Assembly: GCF_009617755.1 (NCBI RefSeq)
Contig: NZ_BGZH01000002.1
Span: forward strand, 548,250 to 612,249
Direction: 5' to 3'
Length of the DNA stretch: 64,000 nt
Origin: Marinobacter salsuginis
GTDB taxonomy: Bacteria > Pseudomonadota > Gammaproteobacteria > Pseudomonadales > Oleiphilaceae
The position numbers and the translations under genes were made by a program. The stretch's first letter is position 1. Each line of letters starts with the position of its first letter. The notes beneath the pieces are model-generated. The model worked only from the letters and a program-made list of their open reading frames with translations. It had not been told where the DNA came from and ran no database searches. This document shows positions 9,370 through 17,557 of this stretch, in pieces.

Positions 9370-9792
9370 TTACCAGAGCGACCAGCCGCCGTCGTCATCT
9401 TCTTCGATGGCGTCGTCCTGCTCAGGCTCCGGGGCCGAAGTCTCCGCCGCTGCGGAAGACGCTGATTCCTGAGCCGGAGCGCTACTGGTTCCGGTAGACT
9501 GTGCTGGCGCCGACGCGGCCACCTGAACCGAAATCATGCCCAGGGCTTCCTTGGTCGGATCGTCCAAAATACCGGTGGCCTGGAGACCGTTATCCTGCTG
9601 GAACCGGGTCAACGCAGACCGGGTAGAGTCGTCCATCTGCGGGCTGACATTGGTAATATCGTACCCGGCTCCGTAAAGTGCATTCTTGAGTGCAACGATC
9701 TCATCAGCGAAGGCTGCAGGGGCAAAGCCCAGTGTGACCGCCAGTCCGGCCGCGGCGGTCAGGCGTCCCAGTCGGGAAGTTGCTTTTTTCAT
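9370..9792 (-). CDS. Secreted peptidoglycan-binding-domain protein
   Basis: A 140-residue exported protein. A Lys/Arg-containing N-terminus and hydrophobic core end at AFA|DE, a good signal-peptidase-I site near residue 30. Residues about 31-88 form a single peptidoglycan-binding-1 type repeat (LKNALYGAGYDI, TRSALTRFQQDNGLQATGILDDPT). The remaining 50 residues are low-complexity Ala/Ser/Pro/Gln followed by an acidic tail ending in GGWSLW. No catalytic domain is present, so it probably anchors to or senses the wall. The ATG at 9792 is preferred, with AGGTGA 5 bp upstream; a GTG at 9801 is possible. The acidic tail is unusual. Confidence 0.82.
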   Translation of the reverse strand: MKKATSRLGRLTAAAGLAVTLGFAPAAFADEIVALKNALYGAGYDITNVSPQMDDSTRSALTRFQQDNGLQATGILDDPTKEALGMISVQVAASAPAQSTGTSSAPAQESASSAAAETSAPEPEQDDAIEEDDDGGWSLW

Positions 9793-9914
9793 GGTACTCA
9801 CCTGCTAACTCCTGATATCTCTTCGATATCCGTTTCTTTCTTGTTATGTGGTGCCTATCTCCACAGGCTGGGGCAAACGGTTAAAAGCCTACCATACTTT
9901 TGTCGTATGTCGCC

Positions 9915-11030
9915 TTACCGGACATCATGTCCCGTTGACCTGTCAGACTCATGCGCCTCATCTTCCACAGTGGCCGACTGGCGGTGGGCCTCTTCGCTGA
10001 ACTCGCGGATGAAAATCCCCCAGAACGCCATGAACAGGGCTGCCACCAACGGCCCCATCACGAACCCGTTGATGCCGAACATGACGATGCCGCCAAGAGT
10101 CGACAGCAGGACAATGTAATCAGGCAGTTTGGTATCGCGACCAACCAGTACCGGGCGCAACAGGTTGTCCGCCAGCCCTATGACCACGACTCCGAAGGCC
10201 GTCAGAACCACCGCCTCGATCACGTCTCCAACCGCCGCGAGGTAGATGGCAGCGGGCACCCAGACCAAAGCGGCACCAACCGCCGGCAACAGCGATACGA
10301 TCGCCATGACCACACCCCAGAGCAGGGCCCCGGAGATCCCGAGGACCCAGAAAATCAGCCCGCCCAGGGCCCCCTGGATGATTGCAATCAGCAGGTTTCC
10401 CTTGACCGTCGCCCGGGTTACCTCTGCAAACTTGGCGAACAGCAACCGCTCCCGTTCGTCGCCCAGTGGCAGCGCCCGGATGATCAACTCCACCAGTGCA
10501 CTACCATCCCGCAGCAGGAAGAACGCCAGATACACCATCAAGGCCAGGCCGAGGAAAAACTGGAAGGTGTTCTGGCCAACGCCCAGGGCCTGCTTGCCAA
10601 GGAACTGACTGCCGCCGACAAAAATACTCACCGCCCGGTCCCTCAGCTCGGCAAAGCTGATGTCAAACTGTGCCAGGAACGCCTGAATAGCCGGAAAAGA
10701 CTGATTGACCCGATCAATGTATTCCCCGGGGCGAATGGCGCCACTCTGGATCTGCTGGTAGAGCGCGACGCCCTCGGCAACCAGAGATGTCACCAGAACC
10801 AGAACCGGGATAACCACAATAAACATGCAGATGCACAGGGTAATCAGCGCGTTGATGTTTGGCCGGTCACCCAGTTTACGTACGAGCAGTTGCTGCACCG
10901 GGTGAAAAATCAGGGCGATGGCGACCGCCCAGAATATGGGCCCGAAGAAGGGCTTCATCAGAAATACAAAGGCAAGGGAAACGCCGACCAGCAACGCCAG
11001 AAAAGTCCGTGTTTCAAGTTTTGCGTACAT
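9915..11030 (-). CDS. AI-2E family transporter (PerM/TqsA-like)
   Basis: A 371-residue polytopic membrane protein with about eight hydrophobic segments and the family layout. An N-terminal TM pair is followed by a large soluble loop (residues about 90-150). The conserved C-terminal half contains SLLPAVGAALVWVPAAIYL near residue 243 and FGINGFVMGPLVAALFM near residue 330. The family covers AI-2 exporters and Na+(Li+)/H+ antiporters, and the substrate cannot be told from sequence. The ATG at 11030 has no clear ribosome site. It is divergent from the small gene at 11158. Confidence 0.9.
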   Translation of the reverse strand: MYAKLETRTFLALLVGVSLAFVFLMKPFFGPIFWAVAIALIFHPVQQLLVRKLGDRPNINALITLCICMFIVVIPVLVLVTSLVAEGVALYQQIQSGAIRPGEYIDRVNQSFPAIQAFLAQFDISFAELRDRAVSIFVGGSQFLGKQALGVGQNTFQFFLGLALMVYLAFFLLRDGSALVELIIRALPLGDERERLLFAKFAEVTRATVKGNLLIAIIQGALGGLIFWVLGISGALLWGVVMAIVSLLPAVGAALVWVPAAIYLAAVGDVIEAVVLTAFGVVVIGLADNLLRPVLVGRDTKLPDYIVLLSTLGGIVMFGINGFVMGPLVAALFMAFWGIFIREFSEEAHRQSATVEDEAHESDRSTGHDVR

Positions 11031-11157
11031 AATTTTTGCGGTTCCCTGATGTGGTTCTGCATGTTAACGAATGCATTCTACCCTACCACGCTGGCGTGGC
11101 CACTGTAGCTCTCTTCGGGTTATAGTGGACGGTTGTTGTTCAACTAATAGACAGGTC

Positions 11158-11508
11158 ATGTTGTTGGAACTGGAAACCTTCACTGTCGAAACAGCCCTGG
11201 ACGCGGCCACCGAGCTGCGCAAGGTACTGGCCGCCAGAACGCACCGGCGCAAGGTGATGGGCCAGGAAGTCGTGGTGCCCGGTCAGCTCGGCGAAGCCCT
11301 GCAGTTGCCACGTATCATCAACCGACTTCAGAGCAAGCAACAGAAGCAGCGGGACCTTGGCCTGGAGGACTTCCAGGAGCTCTGGCCCACACTGTCGCCA
11401 CAGACACGGGAAAGAGTTCTGGAGGCGATTGGCTGGTATGACCCGAAGGAGCTGGACTGGGATGACAAGCGATCCAACCGTCGGCCACTGGTCGATCCAG
11501 ACAGTTAA
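11158..11508 (+). CDS. Hypothetical protein, 116 aa
   Basis: I do not recognise this protein. It is soluble, highly charged and predicted to be helical, with no signal peptide or Cys pairs. Visible blocks are ATELRKVLAARTHRRKVMGQ (residues 14-33), a Gln/Lys-rich middle and a C-terminal AIGWYDPKELDWDDKRSNR. I chose ATG 11158 because an upstream extension to 11071 runs through a probable promoter, TATAGT at about 11131. It may form a transcription unit with the Cys-rich gene 75 bp downstream. GC content and codon use look like the neighbours. Confidence 0.6.
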   Translation: MLLELETFTVETALDAATELRKVLAARTHRRKVMGQEVVVPGQLGEALQLPRIINRLQSKQQKQRDLGLEDFQELWPTLSPQTRERVLEAIGWYDPKELDWDDKRSNRRPLVDPDS

Positions 11509-11583
11509 GCCGTATAAATCCGGCAACCCGACTTTGAAATGTCATACTTGGCCCATATGTTGGGCAGTATCAGGAGGATATTT

Positions 11584-11832
11584 ATGACTCAAACACAGCA
11601 TTACACGGCACTTCTGGCTGAGGGCAGCGCGGTTCCTACCCTGCTGTGCGGCCACTGCCATTCGATTCTCTCCAGGGCCCGGATTTTCAACAATCAGGGT
11701 GACCACCAGCAGGACATGGAATGCCGCACCATTGGCCTTTGTTCAGCTGACGATTGCGGTGCAGTCAATTGCTGCGACGAGGCTCTGGCCCGCGTTGACA
11801 ACCCCGAACGCCTGTTCGGCATCGCGTCCTGA
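11584..11832 (+). CDS. Small cysteine-rich protein, 82 aa, unknown function
   Basis: No family recognised. Seven Cys occur in 82 residues: CGHC at 22-25, then C47, C53, C58 and the pair C63-C64, with His at 24 and 26. The spacing suggests a structural zinc or iron site rather than secreted disulfides, since no signal peptide is visible. The start is decided by a very good ribosome site, AGGAGG, just upstream of ATG 11584. The frame is open upstream to 11539 without such a site. It lies between the 116-aa gene and the dehalogenase homologue, all plus strand. Confidence 0.68.
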   Translation: MTQTQHYTALLAEGSAVPTLLCGHCHSILSRARIFNNQGDHQQDMECRTIGLCSADDCGAVNCCDEALARVDNPERLFGIAS

Positions 11833-11979
11833 TTCAAAGCGGCAACGCTCTGTTACGCAACTCAAACACACAAATTTTCCATCTGCTTTATCCTGATATT
11901 CGACGATTGTAGTAGGGCATTCTGATCACCGGATGCCGCCCGGCAATCACGCAACCAATCAGTCAGGACAGTCGATGGC

Positions 11980-12879
11980 ATGCGTATTCTGAGAACCGAT
12001 GAAGCCCGCTTCGCAGGTCTTCCGGATTACCCTTTTACTCCAAACCATCTCGACGTAGAACCCGGGCTCCGGATGCACTACGTTGACGAGGGCCCGCGAG
12101 GCGCGTCGCCGGTACTCATGCTCCACGGCGAACCATCCTGGTCCTACCTTTACCGGCACATGATTCCCCTCGTGGCAAGCGCCGGACATCGGGTACTGGC
12201 TCCGGATCTGATCGGCTTTGGCAAATCCGACAAGCCGGCCTCGGTGACCGACTACAGTTATGGCCGCCACCTGGCATGGCTGACCAGTTGGCTGGAACAG
12301 CTGGACCTCACCAACATCACCCTGGTTTGCCAGAACTGGGGATCGCTGCTGGGCCTTCGTCTGGCAGCCGAACACCGACAGCGCTTCAGCCGCATCATCG
12401 TGGGCAATGGCATGCTGCCAACCGGGGAGGCGCCTGTGCCTGCGGTATTCTCAGTCTGGAAGGCCTTTGCCACACACAGTCCCTGGTTTCCGGTTGGGCG
12501 CATTGTGCAGCTGGGAACCGATCGCACGCTGAGCAAGGCTGAACTGGCCGCCTACGAGGCTCCTTTTCCATCGGCGGAGTTCAAGGCCGGAGCCAGGGCG
12601 TTTCCGAAGCTGGTGCCAACTGAGCCTGGCACACCGGACAGCGATGCAAACAAGGCCGCCTGGCAGGTGCTTGAACGTTGGAAAAAACCGTTTATCACCT
12701 GTTTCAGCAGTGGCGACCCCATTACCCGGGGCGGCGACAGGCATATGCAGCGTCGGATTCCCGGTGCCCATGGCCAACCCCACATCACGCTCCGGGGAGG
12801 GCACTTCCTGCAGGAAGATTCACCGGAAGACTTCGCCCGCATTATCATCGATGCCCTGAAATCGGAAATGGCGGCCTGA
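11980..12879 (+). CDS. Haloalkane dehalogenase homologue with Asn at nucleophile position
   Basis: A 299-residue alpha/beta hydrolase that aligns by eye with Xanthobacter DhlA along its length. Matching blocks are HGEPSWSYLYR (residues 49-59), APDLIGFGKSDKP (74-86), AAYEAPFPS (190-198) and GGHFLQED (273-280). The catalytic acid is probably D246 and the base H275; the halide-binding Trp is W120. The nucleophile elbow reads LVCQNWGS, so the Asp expected before that Trp is N119 (codon AAC at 12334-12336). Unless Asn deamidates, normal ester-forming dehalogenation should be impaired. The protein may instead do another reaction or bind only. Convergent with the thioesterase gene. Confidence 0.85.
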   Translation: MRILRTDEARFAGLPDYPFTPNHLDVEPGLRMHYVDEGPRGASPVLMLHGEPSWSYLYRHMIPLVASAGHRVLAPDLIGFGKSDKPASVTDYSYGRHLAWLTSWLEQLDLTNITLVCQNWGSLLGLRLAAEHRQRFSRIIVGNGMLPTGEAPVPAVFSVWKAFATHSPWFPVGRIVQLGTDRTLSKAELAAYEAPFPSAEFKAGARAFPKLVPTEPGTPDSDANKAAWQVLERWKKPFITCFSSGDPITRGGDRHMQRRIPGAHGQPHITLRGGHFLQEDSPEDFARIIIDALKSEMAA

Positions 12880-12891
12880 GCCGCCATTTCC
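12864..12891. repeat. Perfect 12-bp inverted repeat at convergent gene ends
   Basis: Two perfectly complementary 12-bp arms (12864-12875 and 12880-12891) flank the tetranucleotide CTGA, which holds the TGA stop of the dehalogenase homologue. The minus-strand thioesterase stop begins 1 bp beyond the right arm (12893-12895). There is no U-tract, so termination would be atypical. Confidence 0.85.
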
Positions 12892-12892
12892 A

Positions 12893-13681
12893 TCACCCGA
12901 ACACGGTCACCGTCTGGCGACTCAAAGCCACAAGCTCGCCTTTGGCAGTCCAGATACCGGCCTGGGTATGACCGTAACCGGCACCCGCCTGATCGATAGA
13001 GACCTTGTACAACAGCCAGTCTCCCGGTTCCATGGCCGGCCTGGGATGGACGATGTCCAAAGCCCAGCTCAGGGAACTGGTTCGTACCCGCTGTTTGACA
13101 TACGGCAGTACTGCCGGGGGCCAGGCATCAATGAGGGCAACGATATGGGCGTCAGAGAACGACTCCGGAGTTTTCCGGAACTGCATCCAACCGCCCAGTT
13201 CCCGACCGCCTTTGCCACTGAACGGCAGGTTTCCGAACGCCCATCGCATCTCAATCTGCTGGATGAATTCCGGTGTCACACCCTCGATATAGTCGAGCCC
13301 GTGACATTGATCCATCGGAGGCGCCTCGGGCGCTGGAAGCGCGTCCACCTGTACCTCCGACTCCCGGTCGCCGCCAAAGCTGGCCAGACAGACCAGCCGG
13401 GTTTCTCCTGTCTGGACAATGCGCCCCTGCACCTGACTGACCGCTTTTCCCTCACGCAGAATCTCGGCCTCAAATCTGGCCGGCACTTCGGGCTCCACCG
13501 GTCCCACGAACGAGACCTGCAATGACCGCATGGCGCGGCCCTCGGCAACAAGCATCTCCATTCTCTCGAACATCAATGCAGCCGTAAGACCACCGAATGT
13601 AGCTCTTCCCTGGGACCAACTGCCGGGCATGATCAGTTCCTCGCTGCCACGGGCCGCCTGCAATAATTCGTCAAAGGTCAT
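12893..13681 (-). CDS. Acyl-CoA thioesterase, TesB-like double hotdog
   Basis: A 262-residue thioesterase-family protein with two hotdog halves. Residues 1-110 include PGSWSQGRATFGGLTAALMF, a typical acyl-CoA thioesterase N-terminal block. Residues 140-262 include DIVHPRPAMEPGDWLLYKV and the final GQ-like segment AGYGHTQAGIWTAKGELVA. It should hydrolyse acyl-CoA to free acid and CoA, with unknown chain-length preference. The ATG at 13681 has a GGAAC-type site upstream. The gene is monocistronic, tail to tail with the dehalogenase homologue and divergent from the helicase. Confidence 0.88.
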   Translation of the reverse strand: MTFDELLQAARGSEELIMPGSWSQGRATFGGLTAALMFERMEMLVAEGRAMRSLQVSFVGPVEPEVPARFEAEILREGKAVSQVQGRIVQTGETRLVCLASFGGDRESEVQVDALPAPEAPPMDQCHGLDYIEGVTPEFIQQIEMRWAFGNLPFSGKGGRELGGWMQFRKTPESFSDAHIVALIDAWPPAVLPYVKQRVRTSSLSWALDIVHPRPAMEPGDWLLYKVSIDQAGAGYGHTQAGIWTAKGELVALSRQTVTVFG

Positions 13682-13815
13682 CTCAAGTTCCTGTTAGCAA
13701 CCTATCGGGATAATACGAAGCCTGCCCAAGATCGGACGGCAACGCAATAACCGGTCCCCGGCAAGTACCTACAGCGCCTCCGGGGTTTTGCGTATTAAAA
13801 CATCAACAAAACCGC

Positions 13816-13821
13816 TATAAT
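13816..13821 (+). promoter_or_regulatory. Probable -10 element of the DEAD-box helicase gene
   Basis: A perfect TATAAT lies 57 bp before the start codon, giving a leader of about 50 nt. No good -35 box is visible 17 bp upstream. Confidence 0.45.
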
Positions 13822-13878
13822 GCCCGCACATCATGCATTGCCCGGCAATGCTCTACCTCCCGAATTCCGAGTGAATCA

Positions 13879-15393
13879 ATGTCTGAATTGTCCTTTGCCG
13901 AACTGGGGCTTGATCCAGCCGTACTTGAAGCTGTGTCCGCCGTTGGCTACGAAACCCCGTCTCCCATCCAGGCCCAGTCTATTCCCGCGCTGCTTGCCGG
14001 CAACCATCTGTTGGGTGTTGCCCAGACAGGTACCGGTAAAACCGCGGCATTTGCACTGCCCCTGCTGAGCCGGATTGACGCCTCTGTTACCGAACCCCAG
14101 ATTCTGGTGCTGGCACCAACACGGGAACTGGCCATCCAGGTGGCTGAAGCTTTTACCACCTATGCCAGCAAGTTCCGGAATTTCCATGTGCTGCCCATCT
14201 ACGGCGGCCAGGATTTTTACCCCCAGATCAAGGGCCTCCGCCGGGGTGCCCAGGTCGTTGTGGGTACCCCGGGCCGCATGCTCGACCACCTGCGCAAAGG
14301 CACCCTGAAACTGGACGGTCTGAAGGCACTGGTTCTGGATGAAGCCGATGAAATGCTGCGCATGGGCTTTATCGACGACGTGGAAGCGATCCTGGCGAAA
14401 ACGCCGGAGAACTGCCAACGCGCCCTGTTTTCAGCCACCATGCCGCCGCAAATCAAGAAAGTGGCCCAGACTTACCTGCGCAACGCCACGGAAGTTCGCA
14501 TTGAAAGCGAAACCCGCACGGTCGAGCGCATCTCCCAGTTTGTTTTGCCGGTCTACGCCGAGCGTAAACTAGACGCCCTGACACGGATTCTCGAAGTGGA
14601 GCCGTTTGACGCCTCCATCATCTTCGTGCGCACCAAGGCTGAAACCACGCTGCTGGCCGAGAAACTGTCGGCACGCGGGCACGCGGTGGCACCACTGAAC
14701 GGCGATTTGAACCAGCGTCAGCGCGAGCAGACCGTTGAAGACCTCAAGCGCAGCAAGAAAGACATTATCGTGGCGACCGACGTGGCGGCCCGCGGTCTGG
14801 ACGTGCCGCGCATTACCCACGTGATCAACTACGATGTGCCCTACGACACCGAAGCCTACATCCACCGTGTTGGCCGTACCGGCCGCGCCGGTCGGGAAGG
14901 CAAGGCCATTCTGCTGGTCACGCCCCGGGAGCGGAGCTGGCTGCGCACGCTGGAACGTGCCACCAACTCCCCTATGCAGGCCTATGAGCTGCCGTCACCG
15001 GTTGAACTGAAGAAAATGCGCGAGCAGCAGTTTGAAACCCAGCTACTGGCGTTCGCTGAAGACAAGAAGCTGGCCAAGACCATGGCCCTGCTGGACGAGA
15101 TCGCCGAGCGCAACGAGATGGATATGGCCATGGTGGCGGGTGCCCTGGCCTGCTGGATGGAAGCGGCCCAACCCGGTTCCCTGCCTCTGGAGCAGCCCGA
15201 GGCACTGCCGGTGGTCTCCGCCACGCCTCCGCCGCGTCGCGACCGCAAGGGTGGCCGCCCGGGCGATAACCGCAAAGGCCCGAAAGGCGGATTCAAGAAA
15301 GGACCGAAGGGACGCGGCGGCCCGGGGCCCAAAGGCAAGTCTCCCGGTAAGGGCGGCAAGCCCGCTGGCAAGCGCCCACCTCGCCAGGCTTAA
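13879..15393 (+). CDS. DEAD-box RNA helicase
   Basis: A 504-residue ATP-dependent RNA helicase. Motifs in order are Q motif SPIQAQSIPAL (residues about 32-42), Walker A AQTGTGKT, PTRELA, DEAD within LVLDEADEML, SAT, and HRVGRTGRAGR near residue 330. Past about residue 440 the tail is a low-complexity Lys/Gly/Pro/Arg region, probably for RNA binding. It resembles DeaD/CsdA-type helicases but lacks a recognisable complete C-terminal RNA-binding domain, so I give no symbol. The role is likely ribosome assembly or mRNA turnover. Its TAA stop overlaps the convergent folA stop. Confidence 0.93.
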   Translation: MSELSFAELGLDPAVLEAVSAVGYETPSPIQAQSIPALLAGNHLLGVAQTGTGKTAAFALPLLSRIDASVTEPQILVLAPTRELAIQVAEAFTTYASKFRNFHVLPIYGGQDFYPQIKGLRRGAQVVVGTPGRMLDHLRKGTLKLDGLKALVLDEADEMLRMGFIDDVEAILAKTPENCQRALFSATMPPQIKKVAQTYLRNATEVRIESETRTVERISQFVLPVYAERKLDALTRILEVEPFDASIIFVRTKAETTLLAEKLSARGHAVAPLNGDLNQRQREQTVEDLKRSKKDIIVATDVAARGLDVPRITHVINYDVPYDTEAYIHRVGRTGRAGREGKAILLVTPRERSWLRTLERATNSPMQAYELPSPVELKKMREQQFETQLLAFAEDKKLAKTMALLDEIAERNEMDMAMVAGALACWMEAAQPGSLPLEQPEALPVVSATPPPRRDRKGGRPGDNRKGPKGGFKKGPKGRGGPGPKGKSPGKGGKPAGKRPPRQA

Positions 15394-15401
15394 GCCTGGC
15401 G
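15382..15401. repeat. Perfect 20-bp palindrome across overlapping convergent stops
   Basis: A loopless perfect palindrome centred on CTTAAG. The helicase stop TAA (15391-15393) and the folA stop (TTA on plus, 15390-15392) share the central TTAA. Both proteins therefore end in the same three residues, RQA, with identical codons. Confidence 0.9.
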
Positions 15402-15899
15402 CTGATAGACCACGAAGCTGTAGTCGTAAGGGTTGTTATCGGACGCGGAGAAATCCTCCCGTCCGATTTCTTCCCACTCATCCCAGTTCACTTCCGGAAA
15501 AAACGCATCGCCGTCAACCTCAGCGTGCACCTGGGTGATGTACATCCGATCAATCATCGGCAATGCCTCGGCGTAGATCTGCCCGCCACCGATGATCATC
15601 ACCTCGTCGCCACCCTCAAGCTCGGCCTGGGCTTCAGCTTTCACCAGCGCCTCGGGCAATGACTTGGCGGCGACCGTTCCGGTTGGTGCTTCCCAGGTTT
15701 CGTTCCTGGAAATCACCACGTTCATCCTGCCCGGTAACGGTCGACCGATGGAGTCCCAGGTTTTCCGCCCCATGATTATGGGCTTACCCATGGTGGCCTG
15801 TTTGAAATAACGGAGATCACCCGGCAAATACCAGGGCAATTTGTTGTTCCGGCCGATGACCCGGTTGCGGGACATGGCGACAATCAGTGCTTTTCTCAT
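15390..15899 (-). CDS. folA: Dihydrofolate reductase
   Basis: Reduces dihydrofolate to tetrahydrofolate with NADPH, recycling the dihydrofolate made by ThyA. The 169 residues contain the family signature at the N-terminus (SRNRVIGRNNKLPWYLPGDL). The catalytic acidic residue is the D of LPGDLRYF, NADPH contacts lie in MGRKTWDSIGRPLPGR, and IIGGGQIYAEALP follows near residue 105. The ATG is at 15899, 23 bp after the thyA stop, consistent with one tauE-lgt-thyA-folA transcript on the minus strand. Confidence 0.96.
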   Translation of the reverse strand: MRKALIVAMSRNRVIGRNNKLPWYLPGDLRYFKQATMGKPIIMGRKTWDSIGRPLPGRMNVVISRNETWEAPTGTVAAKSLPEALVKAEAQAELEGGDEVMIIGGGQIYAEALPMIDRMYITQVHAEVDGDAFFPEVNWDEWEEIGREDFSASDNNPYDYSFVVYQRQA

Positions 15900-15922
15900 G
15901 GACTCGCCTGTTTGAAATTGAA

Positions 15923-16762
15923 TCAGATGGCAATCGGCGCCTTGATGCCCGGATGCGGGTCATACCCCGCAAACTCGAAGTCCTCCAGCTCGTACTCGAA
16001 GATGCTCTCGGGCTTGCGTTTGATCACCAGCGTCGGCAAGCCCCGCGGCTCGCGCTTGAGCTGCTCAAAGACGATGTCATCGGTCAGATGGTTCTGGTAC
16101 AGGTGACAGTCACCAAAGGTATGGACGAACTCCCCCACTTCCAGATCGCACTGTTGAGCGATCATGTGCGTCAGCAAGGCATAGGAAGCGATATTGAACG
16201 GCACCCCCAGGAACAGGTCAGCGCTGCGCTGGTAGAGCTGGCAGGACAGCTTTCCGTCGGCCACATAGAACTGAAACAGGCAGTGGCAAGGCGCCAGGGC
16301 CATGCGGCCCTCACGAACGTTATCCTGCGGGCCAATGGATTCATCCGGGAGCTCTGCCGGGTTCCAGGCAGAGACAATCAGGCGGCGGGAATTGGGCTTG
16401 GTGCGGATCTGTTCGATCACTTCGCTGATCTGGTCGACCACCTCACCATTCGGGCACTGCCAGCTACGCCACTGCTTGCCGTAAATGGGCCCGAGGTCAC
16501 CATTCTCCAATGCCCACTCGTTCCAGATGGAGACCTTCCGCTCCTGCAGCCAGGTGTTGTCGGTGGAGCCCCGGAGAAACCAGAGCAATTCATAAATAAT
16601 GCTGCGCAGGTGGACCTTCTTGGTGGTCACCAGGGGAAAGCCTTCCTGCAGGTTGAAACGGATCTGGCGGCCGAACACCGACCGGGTGCCGACACCGGTA
16701 CGGTCTCCCTTGTCGAATCCGTTATCAACAACGTCTTGCATCAGGTCGAGATAGGCTTTCAT
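15923..16762 (-). CDS. thyA: Thymidylate synthase
   Basis: Methylates dUMP to dTMP using methylene-tetrahydrofolate. 279 residues, slightly longer than E. coli ThyA (264). The catalytic Cys is in [14 protein letters not shown] near residue 160. The phosphate-binding [11 protein letters not shown] segment is near residue 22, and [20 protein letters not shown] contains the conserved folate and nucleotide contacts. The C-terminal KAPIAI matches the family's closing tail. The start overlaps the lgt stop by 4 bp. Confidence 0.97.
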   Translation of the reverse strand: MKAYLDLMQDVVDNGFDKGDRTGVGTRSVFGRQIRFNLQEGFPLVTTKKVHLRSIIYELLWFLRGSTDNTWLQERKVSIWNEWALENGDLGPIYGKQWRSWQCPNGEVVDQISEVIEQIRTKPNSRRLIVSAWNPAELPDESIGPQDNVREGRMALAPCHCLFQFYVADGKLSCQLYQRSADLFLGVPFNIASYALLTHMIAQQCDLEVGEFVHTFGDCHLYQNHLTDDIVFEQLKREPRGLPTLVIKRKPESIFEYELEDFEFAGYDPHPGIKAPIAI

Positions 16763-17550
16763 CGGGCTTGTCTCCGGTAGGCAATAAACATCAGGGCGGC
16801 GCCGGCAACGATCATCGGAAAGGACAGTACCTGCCCCATGGTGAGCCAGTCAAAAGCAAGGTAACCCAGTTGCGGATCCGGCTGGCGCACGAACTCCACC
16901 AGGAACCGGAATACGCCGTAGCAGACCAGGAAAAGACCGGAAACAGCCATAGTCGGCCGCTGCCGGGATGAGAACCACCAAAGAATCACGAACAGGGCGA
17001 CTCCCTCCAGGGCAAACTGGTACAGCTGCGACGGGTGCCGGGCGAGCGAGTCCGGCGCCGTGCGAAATACCATGCCCCAGGCAACATCCGTAGGCTTGCC
17101 CCACAGCTCGCCGTTGATGAAGTTTCCGATACGCCCTGCGCCAAGACCCAGGGGTACCAGCGGCGCTACAAAATCTGCCATGCGCCAGAAACCACTACCC
17201 ACCTTGCGGCCATACCACCACATGGCAAGCATCACGCCCAGCAGACCGCCGTGGAAGGACATGCCGCCTTCCCAGACACGGAGTAGCCACAGCGGGTCAG
17301 CCAGGAAGGCATCAAAGTTGTAGAACAGGACATAGCCGAAACGCCCGCCCAGGATCACCCCGAGGGCCAGGTAAAACAGCAGATCGCCCATCTGCTCTTC
17401 GTTGATGGGCGACCAGGGTTTGCGGGTGCGAAGCCGCCCAAGCCACCAGCCGGCCACGAAACCAAACAGATAGGTCAGACCGTACCAGTGGATCTTGAGG
17501 GGGCCGATGGCGATGGCCACCGGATCAATCTGGGGATGCTGCAGCATCAA
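16759..17550 (-). CDS. lgt: Prolipoprotein diacylglyceryl transferase
   Basis: Inner-membrane enzyme that moves diacylglycerol from phosphatidylglycerol to the lipobox Cys of prolipoproteins, the first step of lipoprotein maturation. 263 residues with about seven TM segments. The Lgt signature [15 protein letters not shown] is near residue 136, with the essential HGGLLG motif near residue 100 and [11 protein letters not shown] near residue 67. The lgt-thyA order is common in gammaproteobacteria. The TauE gene ends 7 bp upstream. Confidence 0.97.
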   Translation of the reverse strand: MMLQHPQIDPVAIAIGPLKIHWYGLTYLFGFVAGWWLGRLRTRKPWSPINEEQMGDLLFYLALGVILGGRFGYVLFYNFDAFLADPLWLLRVWEGGMSFHGGLLGVMLAMWWYGRKVGSGFWRMADFVAPLVPLGLGAGRIGNFINGELWGKPTDVAWGMVFRTAPDSLARHPSQLYQFALEGVALFVILWWFSSRQRPTMAVSGLFLVCYGVFRFLVEFVRQPDPQLGYLAFDWLTMGQVLSFPMIVAGAALMFIAYRRQAR

Positions 17551-17557
17551 CTACCTC

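Noticed and set aside
9951..11108. 385-codon plus-strand frame opposite the AI-2E permease
   Set aside because: The product is rich in Gln, His, Asn and Arg, typical of an antisense shadow of a hydrophobic membrane protein.
12334..12336. Frameshift or pseudogene explanation for the Asn codon in the dehalogenase homologue
   Set aside because: The frame is intact over 299 codons with all other conserved blocks kept, so it is listed as a complete gene with an odd residue.
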